Origin: Bin87 sp965203985
GTDB taxonomy: Bacteria > Chloroflexota > Dehalococcoidia > Lucifugimonadales > UBA3495
Assembly: GCA_965203985.1 (NCBI GenBank)
Contig: CBDBDS010000013.1
Coordinates: forward strand, 1,116,001 to 1,180,000
Length of the DNA stretch: 64,000 nt
Direction: 5' to 3'
Part shown: piece by piece, positions 1 through 9,090 of the stretch
How positions within the stretch are numbered: position 1 is the first letter of the stretch
How the letters are laid out: each line of letters begins with the position of its first letter
Notes under the pieces: generated by a model
The model's input: the letters and a program-made list of their open reading frames with translations, nothing else
Told to the model about the DNA's origin: nothing
Database searches by the model: none
Made by a program: the position numbers and the translations under genes

Positions 1-245
1 TCGCCGGCCGGGACGCGGTGCAGTTGCAAAACTGCTTCATCTCATGGACCCAGGCCATGGCTGAACTGTTCCCCGGCGCGGTGGTGGCCATTGACGGCAA
101 GACGGCCCAACGGTCCTATGACCGGGCCGGGCAGATCGGGCACAAGCTGCTGAAGAACGAGAAAACACTGAAAGTGGGCATCCAGGGCAAACGGCTCAAC
201 GCCGGACGGGATGAGGACTACCCGCTTACAGTCCTCCTCGGATAA
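1..245 (+). pseudogene. ISAs1-family transposase remnant, truncated at window edge
   Basis: The open frame enters from the left edge and encodes about 80 residues with the ISAs1 signature VVAIDGKTAQRSYDRA, which carries a catalytic Asp of the DDE nuclease. It stops at 243-245, where an intact transposase of this family (about 370 residues) would continue for roughly 200 more residues. The remnant is therefore missing its C-terminus, and its N-terminus lies outside the window. A second decayed member of the family lies at 48.6-49.5 kb; the two differ enough to be separate insertions. No terminal repeat was found on this side. Family assignment is firm; whether the upstream part is intact cannot be seen. 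Confidence 0.8.
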
Positions 246-394
246 GACGCGATTGCCCTGGTGGAAGGGTGCGTTCGCCCGCGGACATCGAAGCGATGAC
301 AACGGTCGGTTTGCGTTGTCGGTCTGGGCCTGCCCGTGTATATTGTTTGCATCGCGGGGCGGAGCCAGCCGTATGATCGGTCAGGGGAAGAGCA

Positions 395-784
395 TTGCAA
401 GATAACGCGATCAGCCTGGGCTCCTGGGACATTACTTCCGAAGCGGTCCGCGAATACCTTTCGGCCGTCGGCGATGATCTGCCGCTGTACATGGACTCGC
501 AATGCGCTCCTCCGATCATGCTTGCTGCCCGCGTCGTGGCTTTGTTGTTGGAACGCTTGTCGCTGCCCGACGGCGCGATCCATAGTTTGCAGGATCTGGA
601 AACCGTGGATGCGTTGCGCGTCGGTTCCAGAGTGTCCGCGGTGGCCCGTCTTGAACCGGCGCGCGAGCGCGGCGGAATGCGGTTTCTTACCGTCAATTAC
701 ACGGTCTCCGACGAACCCACGGGCTCGGATTTGATGAACGGTCGCACCACTGTGCTGCTTCCCGCGGATGAGAGCGACGAATAG
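395..784 (+). CDS. MaoC-like hotdog protein, non-catalytic subunit type
   Basis: This 129-residue protein looks like the N-terminal, FAS1-DH/HadA-like half of a MaoC-fold dehydratase. It has the long central helix (AARVVALLLERL), the later VGSRVSAVARL strand region, and no Asp/His dehydratase pair. The start is TTG at 395 behind AGGGGAAG, which fits better than any ATG. The next gene, a MaoC hydratase with the catalytic pair, starts 11 bases after the stop, so the two probably form a heterodimer like mycobacterial HadA/HadB that dehydrates (R)-3-hydroxyacyl thioesters. The heterodimer is inference from gene order and from the missing catalytic residues; the fold call is moderately sure. Confidence 0.6.
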   Translation: MQDNAISLGSWDITSEAVREYLSAVGDDLPLYMDSQCAPPIMLAARVVALLLERLSLPDGAIHSLQDLETVDALRVGSRVSAVARLEPARERGGMRFLTVNYTVSDEPTGSDLMNGRTTVLLPADESDE

Positions 785-794
785 ACGGAGCGAT

Positions 795-1259
795 ATGCCG
801 GCTGACGATTCAACACACGAGCCCTCGCAATTCGACGTGGGCTACGCGGTATCCCCAGTGCGCCGGTCCATCGGTCGCGACCATATCGACGCCTATCGTT
901 CGGCCTCCGGTGATCACAACCGCATCCACTACGATGATGAGTTCGCTGCGTCCACTCGTTTCGAGGGCGTGATCGCCCACGGTATGCTGACTTTGGCCAT
1001 GATCTCCGAAATGATGGCGGGCGAGTACGGTTCCTGCTGGCTGCGGTCAGGCAGCCTGCGCGTCCGGTTCCGCGGCGCGGCATATCCTGGAGACCTTCTG
1101 GAAGCCGTTGGCCGAGTGACCAAGAGCGAATCGGTCGTAGATGGCAGACGCTTGGCTTGTAATGTAGAGCTCCTGAACGTTGATAATGGAAACAGAATTA
1201 TCACCGGGTCGGCGACCGTGGTGGTGGGTCCGGCAAATATGAGGGAAAGGGTGGAATGA
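795..1259 (+). CDS. MaoC-family (R)-3-hydroxyacyl dehydratase/hydratase
   Basis: The protein has 154 residues from the ATG at 795, which follows a GGAG at 787; an ATG at 768 would overlap the previous gene. The hydratase-2 motif SASGDHNRIHYDD puts the expected catalytic Asp at residue 40 and His at residue 45, and the following FEGVIAHGML segment is typical of the family. It should hydrate or dehydrate 3-hydroxyacyl-CoA or -ACP. It overlaps plsX by four bases (ATGA) and is followed by fabG, so the operon makes a fatty-acid elongation set in which MaoC proteins stand in for FabZ. Substrate chain length cannot be read from the sequence. Confidence 0.85.
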   Translation: MPADDSTHEPSQFDVGYAVSPVRRSIGRDHIDAYRSASGDHNRIHYDDEFAASTRFEGVIAHGMLTLAMISEMMAGEYGSCWLRSGSLRVRFRGAAYPGDLLEAVGRVTKSESVVDGRRLACNVELLNVDNGNRIITGSATVVVGPANMRERVE

Positions 1260-2287
1260 GTACGAACGGAAATATGCCGCGGGTACGCGTGGCGGTGGAT
1301 GCGATGGGTGGGGACTTTGGTCCGCTGGAAACCGTTCCCGGAGTTCTGGCCGCGCTGGACGCCCACCCCGAATTGACCGTCATACTGGTGGGTGATCACG
1401 ATGCTGTGCAGGCTGAATTGTCGCGCCACGACGTCGCCGGCCGCGCCGTTTCGGTAGCGCCCTCGGAGGGAAAGGTCGAGGATGAAGAGCATCCCGTAGC
1501 TGCCCTGCGACGGAAACCGAAATCGTCAATCGCCGTTTCGATGGGACTGGTTCAGCAGGGCGCAGCCGACATGGTGGTGTCCATGGGCTCGACCGGAGCC
1601 ACCATGGCCACGGCGGTGATGGCGCTGGGTTTGCTGGAAGGTCTGGAGCGGCCCTGCATCGGCGGCAACTTCCTTGGCGTTGCGCCGAACACCACCGTGG
1701 TCGATCTGGGCAGCAACGTGGATTGCCGCCCGTCGCTGTTACTGAGCTTTGCCGCGCTGGGCGTCGCATTTTCCCGACGCCGCCTGGGCATCGAAAACCC
1801 TCGGGTGGCGCTGCTCAGCGTGGGCGAAGAGGCCGCCAAGGGCAACCGCCAGGTCCAGGAGAGCCATACCCTTTTTCGGGAGAGCCATCTCAACTTCGTG
1901 GGCAACGTCGAGGGAATGGACTTTTTCACCGGCAAGGCCGATGTCATCGTGTGCGATGGGTTCATCGGCAATATCCTGATCAAGTTCGCGGAAGGTCTGG
2001 GTTCCGCGCTGGTCCCGTATCTCCATCAACGCCTGACGGCCGTTCTTCCGGACGAGCAGGTCCGGCAAATCGGAGAAGCATTGTGGACCACCATGAACCT
2101 GCCGCGCACCATGGGCGGACCGTTGTTCGGCGTGGACGGTCTTGTCATGATAGGTCACGGTTCGTCCACGGCCACCGGCGTCGCCGGCGCGATCAACACC
2201 GGCCTGCTGTGCCATCGGCTGGAGTTGGTGGAAGGTTTCCGGCAAGAACTGGCGGAATTGCATCGCGCCGTCGCGCGCGAGACGTGA
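1256..2287 (+). CDS. plsX: Phosphate acyltransferase PlsX
   Basis: PlsX converts acyl-ACP and phosphate into acyl-phosphate, the acyl donor for PlsY in phospholipid synthesis; it is a peripheral membrane enzyme. The 343 residues cover the whole family length. The N-terminal VAVDAMGGDFGP segment, the SMGSTGATMATA glycine-rich loop, NVEGMDFF and the VCDGFIGNILIK segment are diagnostic. The start overlaps the MaoC stop in an ATGA, showing translational coupling. It sits between a dehydratase and FabG, the usual plsX-fab neighbourhood. Nothing is missing. Confidence 0.96.
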   Translation: MSTNGNMPRVRVAVDAMGGDFGPLETVPGVLAALDAHPELTVILVGDHDAVQAELSRHDVAGRAVSVAPSEGKVEDEEHPVAALRRKPKSSIAVSMGLVQQGAADMVVSMGSTGATMATAVMALGLLEGLERPCIGGNFLGVAPNTTVVDLGSNVDCRPSLLLSFAALGVAFSRRRLGIENPRVALLSVGEEAAKGNRQVQESHTLFRESHLNFVGNVEGMDFFTGKADVIVCDGFIGNILIKFAEGLGSALVPYLHQRLTAVLPDEQVRQIGEALWTTMNLPRTMGGPLFGVDGLVMIGHGSSTATGVAGAINTGLLCHRLELVEGFRQELAELHRAVARET

Positions 2288-2305
2288 AGGATTGGGTGTT
2301 AAACC

Positions 2306-3070
2306 ATGTACACGATTGATTTGAGCGGTCAGGTTGCCCTGGTTACCGGCTCGTCCCGGGGCATCGGGGCCGTGATCGCGGCCCGGCTTGCTGCCGCCGG
2401 AGCCTCCGTGGCCATCAACTACCGGAGCAACGCCGATGCCGCCGATGCGACAATCGACCAAATCCGCGCCGCCGGCGGTGAGGCTCTGCGCGTCCCCGGC
2501 GATGTTTCCGACGAAAACACCGCGGAAGCCGTGGTGAAAACCACCGCCGACCGGCTGGGCCGGCTGGATATCCTGGTCAACAACGCTGGCGTCAATCGCG
2601 ACCGGCTCATGCTGCGTATGACCGCCGCGGACTGGGATGAAGTGCTCACGGTGAACCTGCGCGGCACGTTCCTGGCCACCCGTTTCGCCATCCCGTTGAT
2701 GCTTCGCCAGCGGTATGGGCGCGTCGTCAACATCTCCTCGGTGGTGGGGCTCACCGGGAACCCGGGGCAGGCCAACTATGCCGCGTCCAAGGCTGGGCAA
2801 ATCGGATTTACAAAAGCCATGGCGCGGGAGGTGGCCAGCCGGAGCATCACGGTGAACGCGGTCGCCCCGGGATTCATCGAGGTCGGCGACGATGGCGGCA
2901 TGACCGCCGGCATGACCGACGACCAGCGCAGCCAGGTGCTCTCGCGCATCCCGGCCGGGCGTTTCGGAGCCGCCGAGGACGTTGCCTCGGCCGTTCTTTA
3001 CCTGGTCAGCCCGGGCGCTGGCTACGTCAATGGGCAGACGCTTACCATTGACGGCGGCCTGACGGCATGA
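2306..3070 (+). CDS. fabG: 3-oxoacyl-ACP reductase FabG
   Basis: This is a 254-residue classical short-chain dehydrogenase. The TGSSRGIG cofactor loop is at 14-21, NNAG follows near residue 90, the catalytic Ser is in the NISS segment (about 144-145), and YAASK gives Tyr158/Lys162. The C-terminus GQTLTIDGGL is typical of FabG. It is expected to reduce 3-oxoacyl-ACP with NADPH. It begins 18 bases after plsX in what is probably one operon with the MaoC pair. A different SDR alcohol substrate cannot be excluded from sequence alone, but the plsX linkage supports FabG. Confidence 0.9.
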   Translation: MYTIDLSGQVALVTGSSRGIGAVIAARLAAAGASVAINYRSNADAADATIDQIRAAGGEALRVPGDVSDENTAEAVVKTTADRLGRLDILVNNAGVNRDRLMLRMTAADWDEVLTVNLRGTFLATRFAIPLMLRQRYGRVVNISSVVGLTGNPGQANYAASKAGQIGFTKAMAREVASRSITVNAVAPGFIEVGDDGGMTAGMTDDQRSQVLSRIPAGRFGAAEDVASAVLYLVSPGAGYVNGQTLTIDGGLTA

Positions 3071-3098
3071 CAATAGCGCCCATGGAAGGAAGTACTCC

Positions 3099-4256
3099 GT
3101 GATGAAAGCTACCACCCGATTCCGCCAACTGCTCGCCGACCCTGGGATCATCACCGCGCCGGGCGCCTATGATTGCCTGACCGCCGCCATCATCGAAATG
3201 ACCGGTTTTCCGGCGGTGTACATGACCGGAGCCGGAACGTCGGTGGCCCGCATTGGCTATCCCGACCTGGCGCTGGCCACCGCCACCGAGATGCTGGCCA
3301 ACGCGTCGGCAATCGCTTCCACGGTTAATGTGCCCGTGATCGCCGACGCCGACACCGGGTACGGCGGAACCATGAACGTGCGCCGCACCATCCGCGAATA
3401 TGAACGCACCGGTGTCGCGGCGGTCCATATCGAGGACCAGCAGTTCCCGAAGCGCTGTGGCCACCTGGAAGACAAGCGGGTGGTGTCCATCGACGAGATG
3501 GTGCAGAAAATCCATGCCGCCGTGGACGCGCGCACCGATGACGATTTCACCATCATCGTTCGCACCGACGCGCTGGCGGTGACCGGGTGGGATGACACGA
3601 TGCGCCGCTGCGATGCCTTCACGGAAGCCGGCGCTGATGCGCTGTTTGTCGAGGCCATCCGGTCCGCCGAAGAGGCGGCGGAGGTGGTCGCTCACACCTC
3701 GGTTCCGCTGCTGTATAACTTCGTTGAAACGGGCAAGTCGCCGCTGCTGAACGTTGCGGAACTGGAAAAGCTGGGGTTCAAGATGGTCATCTTCCCCGGC
3801 AGTGCCTTCATGTCCGTGGCCTACCGGGTTGGCCAGGTGATGGCCGAGCTGAAAGCCACCGGCACCACCGAGCACCTGGTGGGTGAAATGACCCCGCTCA
3901 CCGATGCTTTCGAGCTGATGGGCCTGTCGGAGATGCTGGAACGGGACGCCGGGTACGCCGTTGCGAACGACGCCGATAGCGAAAAGGCGGCGAGGGAACG
4001 CCGCTTCCGGGAGAAAGAAAGCAAAGCGATGGCTATCTATGAAACGCGCATCAAGCCGGGTCTTACGGAAGAACACCTGGGCAAACTGCTGATTATCAAT
4101 ACGGAAACCGGCGAGTACGAACTGTTCCACGACGAATATACAGGCCATCTCCGTTGGATGGATCACAAATACGGTGACCCGGTGCATATGATACGCATTG
4201 GCCATCCAGCGGTTGATTACTGGGGCTGGAAACCAGTGGAAGAACCGAAGCTGTGA
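3099..4256 (+). CDS. PEP-mutase/isocitrate-lyase-family protein with C-terminal IKP-GK-YE domain
   Basis: Residues 1 to about 295 are a PrpB/carboxyphosphonoenolpyruvate phosphonomutase-type TIM barrel: PGAYDCLTA near the start, DADTGYGG with the metal-binding Asp residues, VHIEDQQFPKRCGH with the flexible catalytic loop, and RTDA. Such enzymes cleave or form C-C or P-C bonds of 2-methylisocitrate-like or phosphonate substrates; which one is not evident. From about residue 311 the protein carries a further 75 residues (AIYETRIKPGL, GKLLIINTETGEYEL, then IGHPAVDYWGW and a terminal EEPKL) that are not part of the family. The same domain occurs as free small proteins at 44180 and 44495. The stop CTGTGA overlaps the start of a retropepsin-like gene. 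Start is GTG 3099 or ATG 3102 behind GGAAGGA. Confidence 0.85.
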   Translation: MMKATTRFRQLLADPGIITAPGAYDCLTAAIIEMTGFPAVYMTGAGTSVARIGYPDLALATATEMLANASAIASTVNVPVIADADTGYGGTMNVRRTIREYERTGVAAVHIEDQQFPKRCGHLEDKRVVSIDEMVQKIHAAVDARTDDDFTIIVRTDALAVTGWDDTMRRCDAFTEAGADALFVEAIRSAEEAAEVVAHTSVPLLYNFVETGKSPLLNVAELEKLGFKMVIFPGSAFMSVAYRVGQVMAELKATGTTEHLVGEMTPLTDAFELMGLSEMLERDAGYAVANDADSEKAARERRFREKESKAMAIYETRIKPGLTEEHLGKLLIINTETGEYELFHDEYTGHLRWMDHKYGDPVHMIRIGHPAVDYWGWKPVEEPKL

Positions 4257-4639
4257 CGGCGATGCAAGGTTACGTCAACGCAGAGCCCAAAGAGCCTCGC
4301 ATTATCGTCCCCGTACTTGACGCTGAAGGAACCCCCGTGCCGCTGGAAATGGCCATCGACACGGGTTTCACCGGATTTATGACCTTGCGCCCCAGGGTCA
4401 CCCTTGCTCTGGGACTGGAGCGAGGGGAGGACAGGAGGATGATGCTGGCGGACGGACAGGTCATTTCCACGCCCACTTGCTGGGCGACGGCAATCTGGCA
4501 CGGCAATCCAACGCGGATCCCGGTGTTGGAAATTGACGCCCGGCCCGTCATCGGCATGTCGCTCCTCTGGAACAGCGACGTAGCCATTGCGGCGCGAGAG
4601 AACGGCTGGGTGACGATAACCGAAGCGGCCGAAACCTAA
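4253..4639 (+). CDS. Clan AA (retropepsin-like, DTGF type) aspartic protease
   Basis: A 128-residue protein of the single-domain bacterial aspartic proteases. The active-site motif DTGFTGFMTL lies near residue 38, and the second family hallmark, the VIGMSLLWNSDVAI segment, is near the C-terminus. Retropepsins work as homodimers. The start GTG overlaps the stop of the upstream enzyme by four bases; ATG 4262 is an alternative. The upstream protein ends with the same small domain that precedes the second such protease at 44758, so the pair is a conserved cassette. It could act as a toxin-like or processing protease on its neighbour; that is inference only. Confidence 0.8.
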   Translation: MTAMQGYVNAEPKEPRIIVPVLDAEGTPVPLEMAIDTGFTGFMTLRPRVTLALGLERGEDRRMMLADGQVISTPTCWATAIWHGNPTRIPVLEIDARPVIGMSLLWNSDVAIAARENGWVTITEAAET

Positions 4640-4652
4640 CCGCCGCCTGCTG

Positions 4653-7103
4653 ATGACCGCCGACGGCGCAAGCAGGCCATCTTATTGGGGCGGGGACGAT
4701 TTCCCCAGCCGCCTGCCGGCCGAGGTGGCGCAGTGGCAAGCCGACGGCCTGATTTCCGAGGAGCAAGCCGCCGCCATCCTGGCGCGCTATGGCCTCCCTG
4801 CGGAGGATGGTCTTCCCGGCGAACCCACCGCCACGGGTTCCACTGGCTCTGCCGATTCTAGCGGAGACTTGGCGGAACAGGGCTCCCTCGTCAGCCGGGC
4901 AGTGTCCATCATCGGGGTGATGGGCGCTCTCCTGGTCGGGCTGGGCATCATAATTTACGTCGCCGCCAACTGGGACGTGATCCCGGTTTGGGCTCGGATC
5001 ACCCTGCTGGTGGGGTTGACGGCCGCGATCAATGGCGCGGGCTGGTTGCTGCTGGCCAGGTTTGAGTACCCGCGCATCGGCGTGGCCATGCTCGTGCTTG
5101 GCGCGTTGGCCTACGGGGCGGCGATCCACCTGATCGCCCAGATTTACCACGTTCCCGTAAATCATCCCAATCTGACCACCGCGTGGTTCCTGGGCGTGCT
5201 GCCGATGGGGTACATCTCGCGCTCCCGCCTGGTGGTGGGATTCTCTCTGGCGCTCCTGGTCCTGAGCATGGGATTCCGAACCCAATGGTGGCTGGGATAC
5301 TACGGAGAGGAGACGCTCCTGTTCCTGGCGCCGTTGACCTTGACGCTTTCGGCCGCGGTGGTTGCCCTGGGTCTGTTGCAATTGAGGTTCGCGTGGACGC
5401 GGCCCCTGGCGGCGTATTGCTACTATCCCGGTTTGGTGATTGGCTTCGTAGCATTTGGTGTCATGACGCTGACCAGCATTTGGGTTGACACGGGAGGGCT
5501 CACCTGGGAGGTGGTGGCTCTCGAGTATTGGATCACGGCGGGCATCGCGATTGCGACGGCGGCGGCCGCCACCGCCGGTCTCCGGTGGCTCTCCCGGGGC
5601 CGGCAGGATGCTGGCTCCGTCGCTGGCACCGTCACGGTGGCCACGATGGCAGTTGCCGGAGTGTGCATGTGGCTGTGGTTCGCCTGGCCGGCCCCTGCTC
5701 TGTGGTGGCTGTTTAACGCCGTCGCATTCGGCGGCATCGCGGCGGTGGCTTTCCTCAACCGTTCAACTCAGCTGTTGGGAGGTGTTGCCGTCCTGTTCGT
5801 GGCGCTGGTGGCAATACGGTTCGTCAGCCTGGTGGATCTGTACGGTGAGGCCGCGCCGATATTGCTTGCGGCGGCCGCGCTGACGGTGGCGTCCTGCCTT
5901 TTCGCCGGGAGCATTGCGATGCGGGTCGCGCCCGCGATTGCGCAGTACGACCGCTACGCAGCGGCGGCGGGACTCGCGCTGGCCGCGGCCAGCCTGCACG
6001 TCATGGGGTACGGAACCTTCTGGCGCTGGGAAACCATGCCGGTCTGGTACTCGATTCCGGCGGAATACTGGGCCGTCGTGGCGGCAGGGTGGCTGCTTGC
6101 AGCGGCGGGGGTTGGCCTGAGCCTATGGAGACGTGAGCGCTCCGACTACGGCGATGCGGTTGGGGAGGCCGGCGCGGTGGCGGCAATGGCGGCGCTGACG
6201 TTGGCGATGTGGTTGGGACTGATGTACCGGCTATCGATGTGGCCCGTATTCAACCTCGCCCTGCTGGTGGGCATCGGGGCGTTGCTCTGGTACGGCTATC
6301 GGCGTCGAGAATCGCCGGTCGCGTACTTCGCGGGTTCCATTTTGGCCGGTTCGCTGATCATAAGGAGTTTCGCGGCGTTGGGCATTCTGGCAGACAATGG
6401 ACTACTCCTGTGGCTGGGTCCGGTGGGTCTGGGCATTGGGGCGCTGATCTTCTTGACCGGCCGGCTCCGAGTTCGTTGGACGGGAACCGCCACGGCGGAA
6501 CTGCGCATCAGCTCCCGCGCCTGGGACCTGGCCGGCCTCTCGATGGCCATCGCCAGCGTGTACGCCATGAGCTACAGCGACCCCTGGGCTCCGGCGGCGG
6601 GCGGGACGGAGGGCGCTGCACTGGCTTTCCTGGGGGAATACTGGTTCCTGGCCGGAACGGTTTGGGGAACGACGATCATTGCGGGAATTCTGATTTGGGT
6701 GGTGGACCGAAGACATTCTTCCCCGGCGCCGGCGTCGCCGGGGCAACTGCAATGGGAAACAGCTGGCGCCGCTGCCATGGGCGCCCTTGCCCTCGTCGCG
6801 TGGTTGGGTCTTCTCCTGGCTTGGACGTGGACGTGGCTTCCGCTGAACGCTGTCCTGCTGGGCGCGGTGCTGGCGTTGGTGGCCGCCGGATACCGCTGGA
6901 ACCGCGGCGACCTGATCAACCTGGCGGTAATCGCCTTCGCAATTACGCTGTTCACCCGCTATTTCGAGTTTGGCTTCGGTTTGCTGGGTCAGTCCCTGGC
7001 GTTCATCGTCGCCGGGGCGATCATGTTGGGCATGGGTTTCGGGCTGGAGTTTCTGCGGCGGCGGATGCTGCGCAGTGTGCGCGTCATTGAGGAGCCGGCA
7101 TGA
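4653..7103 (+). CDS. DUF2157 polytopic membrane protein
   Basis: The 816 residues begin with a soluble DUF2157 segment (LPAEVAQWQADGLISEEQAAAI in two parts, about 20-42), followed by more than twenty hydrophobic helices rich in Trp, Ala and Leu that span the rest of the chain. It is an inner-membrane protein of unknown biochemical role. The length is about twice that of the shortest DUF2157 proteins, consistent with a duplicated membrane domain. The next gene, with a GDYXXLXY motif, overlaps by four bases; this pairing is a recurrent feature of DUF2157 loci and supports a membrane complex. No catalytic motif is visible. Confidence 0.8.
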   Translation: MTADGASRPSYWGGDDFPSRLPAEVAQWQADGLISEEQAAAILARYGLPAEDGLPGEPTATGSTGSADSSGDLAEQGSLVSRAVSIIGVMGALLVGLGIIIYVAANWDVIPVWARITLLVGLTAAINGAGWLLLARFEYPRIGVAMLVLGALAYGAAIHLIAQIYHVPVNHPNLTTAWFLGVLPMGYISRSRLVVGFSLALLVLSMGFRTQWWLGYYGEETLLFLAPLTLTLSAAVVALGLLQLRFAWTRPLAAYCYYPGLVIGFVAFGVMTLTSIWVDTGGLTWEVVALEYWITAGIAIATAAAATAGLRWLSRGRQDAGSVAGTVTVATMAVAGVCMWLWFAWPAPALWWLFNAVAFGGIAAVAFLNRSTQLLGGVAVLFVALVAIRFVSLVDLYGEAAPILLAAAALTVASCLFAGSIAMRVAPAIAQYDRYAAAAGLALAAASLHVMGYGTFWRWETMPVWYSIPAEYWAVVAAGWLLAAAGVGLSLWRRERSDYGDAVGEAGAVAAMAALTLAMWLGLMYRLSMWPVFNLALLVGIGALLWYGYRRRESPVAYFAGSILAGSLIIRSFAALGILADNGLLLWLGPVGLGIGALIFLTGRLRVRWTGTATAELRISSRAWDLAGLSMAIASVYAMSYSDPWAPAAGGTEGAALAFLGEYWFLAGTVWGTTIIAGILIWVVDRRHSSPAPASPGQLQWETAGAAAMGALALVAWLGLLLAWTWTWLPLNAVLLGAVLALVAAGYRWNRGDLINLAVIAFAITLFTRYFEFGFGLLGQSLAFIVAGAIMLGMGFGLEFLRRRMLRSVRVIEEPA

Positions 7104-7603
7104 CACGTGTAGCCAGCATCCTGTTCTTCGTCGTGGTGGCGGCGCAGGTGGTTGGGCTGGTCGCGTTCGCCGGCGTGCGGGAGGTCGCCGTGACCGCAGG
7201 ACGGGAGATAACCCTGCAGACCGCGCCCGTCGACCCGCGCTCCCTGTTCCAGGGCGACTACGCGATTCTGGACTATGAAATAGCGGCCCTGCCGGAGGGC
7301 TGGCGGGATTTTCCAGCCGGCAGCGAGATATTCGTAGGGCTATACGAATGCGGCGATGTGTGGTGCGCTGCCTGGCATGATCCAGTTCGGCCGCCGTCTT
7401 CCGACGTTTTTATTCGCGGCGTGGTCAACCAGCGCGGCCGCCTGGATTTCGGAATAGGCACCTATTTCGTGCCAGAGGGGACGGGCCACATCATCGAGCG
7501 CGCCGAGGACGTCAAGGTGGTCGTGTCGCTGGGCGCTGAAGGACAGGCCGTCATCAAGCGCGTTTTGGTGGATGGGGCGCCTTTTGCTCCCGACGGAAAC
7601 TGA
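7100..7603 (+). CDS. GDYXXLXY-domain membrane-anchored protein
   Basis: This 167-residue protein has one N-terminal hydrophobic helix (ASILFFVVVAAQVVGLVAF in the first 25 residues) that acts as an anchor or uncleaved signal. The signature FQGDYAILDYEI, after DPRSLF, matches the GDYXXLXY family exactly. The rest is beta-rich and probably extracytoplasmic. It overlaps the DUF2157 gene in an ATGA, the usual partnership. The biochemical role is unknown. Confidence 0.82.
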   Translation: MTRVASILFFVVVAAQVVGLVAFAGVREVAVTAGREITLQTAPVDPRSLFQGDYAILDYEIAALPEGWRDFPAGSEIFVGLYECGDVWCAAWHDPVRPPSSDVFIRGVVNQRGRLDFGIGTYFVPEGTGHIIERAEDVKVVVSLGAEGQAVIKRVLVDGAPFAPDGN

Positions 7604-7636
7604 CCACCGGAGGGCCGCCGGGTTCCCGGCTCGTCC

Positions 7637-9073
7637 TTACAGCCTATTGCCCCAGTCAACGTAGCGAGCGCTTTCCATCGCGCTGATTTGCAGTTCTTGA
7701 CAGAACCCGGGTCGCTCGGCTCTATAGACCTGACGGTCTGGCGTTGGACCCGGTGGCCCGTTCTCCAGGGCCTCCAACAATATTCTGCCGTCCATCGCTG
7801 ACGCTTCCGAGTCCAATCCCAGCAGATGCAGAATGGTGGGAGCGAAATCGATGTTGCCGGTGGGCGTCTCGATGATGGTTTCGCGCCGGAACGACGGCCC
7901 GCCGGCCAGGCCGGTGTTGCGCAGTTCGTGTTGGCTGAGGCTGCCGTGCTGACCCTGACCGACTGCACCTCCCGTAGCGGGAGCGTAGCCGGCATAACCT
8001 GCCGGATTGTCAACACTTTGCCACGGGAAGGACATGAGCAGGTCCGGCGAACGCGGTCCTTCGCATCCCAGCAGCGCCAGGGGCAGAGCGCCGGCAGGGT
8101 GCCCAACACGTTCAGACGCGAACAGCGGGCCACACCAGGGTTGTGCTGCCAGCCATGCGGCCAGCGCCTCGGCCAACGGCGGGTCGCCTCCGTTGACGTA
8201 CATCAACGCCGACCCGCCGTTGGCCGCCACCGCAACGCCACCCGAAAGATCGATTGTCGGGAACTCGGCTTCACGCAGCAATTGCTCCACCCGGACCACC
8301 TCGCTGATCGTCGAATAGCCGTGGTCCGACGCGACGAATACGTCCGTAGTGTCGGCGCGCCTGTTCTCCCGCAGCCAGTCCAGCAACTCGCCGAACTCCG
8401 CATCCGCTTCGCCAAGGGCTTGCGGAGTCCTGCCCAGTCCGACGCCATCCTCGTGCTGCGTCTTGTCCGGTTCCGACGACCACAGCAGGGCCACCGCCGG
8501 GTCGCGTTCGGGCAGGACGAACTCGGTCAGGATGCGTCGCGCGTGTACCAAACGCGCGGTGTTGGGCAGGTCTTGCGCCGGCCATTCGCCGAACCGTTCG
8601 GCCAGTTCGGCGTGCAGCGGACGCGGCAGCGTGAAATCGGGATGAATGGTCGCGCCGCCGGAGGTCGCCGCATTGGGGTTGTGCATGTAGGCGTTGCCGC
8701 TGGTCCCGGTGCCGATGGCGAAGTATTCCATGCCATGTTGACCCAGCAGGTCGGCCAGTGTCGGGACCAACAGCGCACGTCCGGTGGTGTCCACAACCTC
8801 CTGCAGCGTGGGTTCCATGGCGGGGATCACGCGGTGCGGATCGAAATCGCGGCACAGGAAGGTGTTTCCGGCGAGGCCGTGCCTGCCGGGCAGGCAACCG
8901 GTGACGAGGCTCGATGCGTTGACCCGCGTCACGGTGGGAAACACCGGATGGTGGTTTGCGAAAGTCACGCCGCCGTTAGCGAACTTCGACAGGTTTGGCA
9001 TCAATTCCGGCGTAATCTGGGCCGGCTGGAGCCCGTCGAACACCATGATCAATACCCTGCGGTGGACTGCCAT
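7637..9073 (-). CDS. Alkaline-phosphatase-superfamily phosphodiesterase/nucleotide pyrophosphatase
   Basis: The 478-residue protein begins at the ATG at 9073 behind GAGGAGG; an upstream start at 9223 would overlap the neighbour. Metal-binding and nucleophile segments of the type I phosphodiesterase family are visible: VFDGL (Asp13), the HHPVFPTVTRVN segment holding the Thr nucleophile (47 or 49), a LVTGCLPGRHGL segment, ASDHGYS in the middle, and a C-terminal GNIDFAPTILHLLGL segment. It should hydrolyse a phosphodiester, pyrophosphate or phosphonate; no substrate can be named. There is no signal peptide, so it is probably cytoplasmic. The next minus gene upstream is a nucleoside hydrolase, which hints at nucleotide turnover. 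Confidence 0.83.
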   Translation of the reverse strand: MAVHRRVLIMVFDGLQPAQITPELMPNLSKFANGGVTFANHHPVFPTVTRVNASSLVTGCLPGRHGLAGNTFLCRDFDPHRVIPAMEPTLQEVVDTTGRALLVPTLADLLGQHGMEYFAIGTGTSGNAYMHNPNAATSGGATIHPDFTLPRPLHAELAERFGEWPAQDLPNTARLVHARRILTEFVLPERDPAVALLWSSEPDKTQHEDGVGLGRTPQALGEADAEFGELLDWLRENRRADTTDVFVASDHGYSTISEVVRVEQLLREAEFPTIDLSGGVAVAANGGSALMYVNGGDPPLAEALAAWLAAQPWCGPLFASERVGHPAGALPLALLGCEGPRSPDLLMSFPWQSVDNPAGYAGYAPATGGAVGQGQHGSLSQHELRNTGLAGGPSFRRETIIETPTGNIDFAPTILHLLGLDSEASAMDGRILLEALENGPPGPTPDRQVYRAERPGFCQELQISAMESARYVDWGNRL

Positions 9074-9090
9074 TGTGCCTCCTCTCGTAC

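Noticed and set aside
1739..3154. Long minus-strand open frame (471 codons)
   Set aside because: Antisense to plsX and fabG, both unmistakable; composition is that of a shadow.
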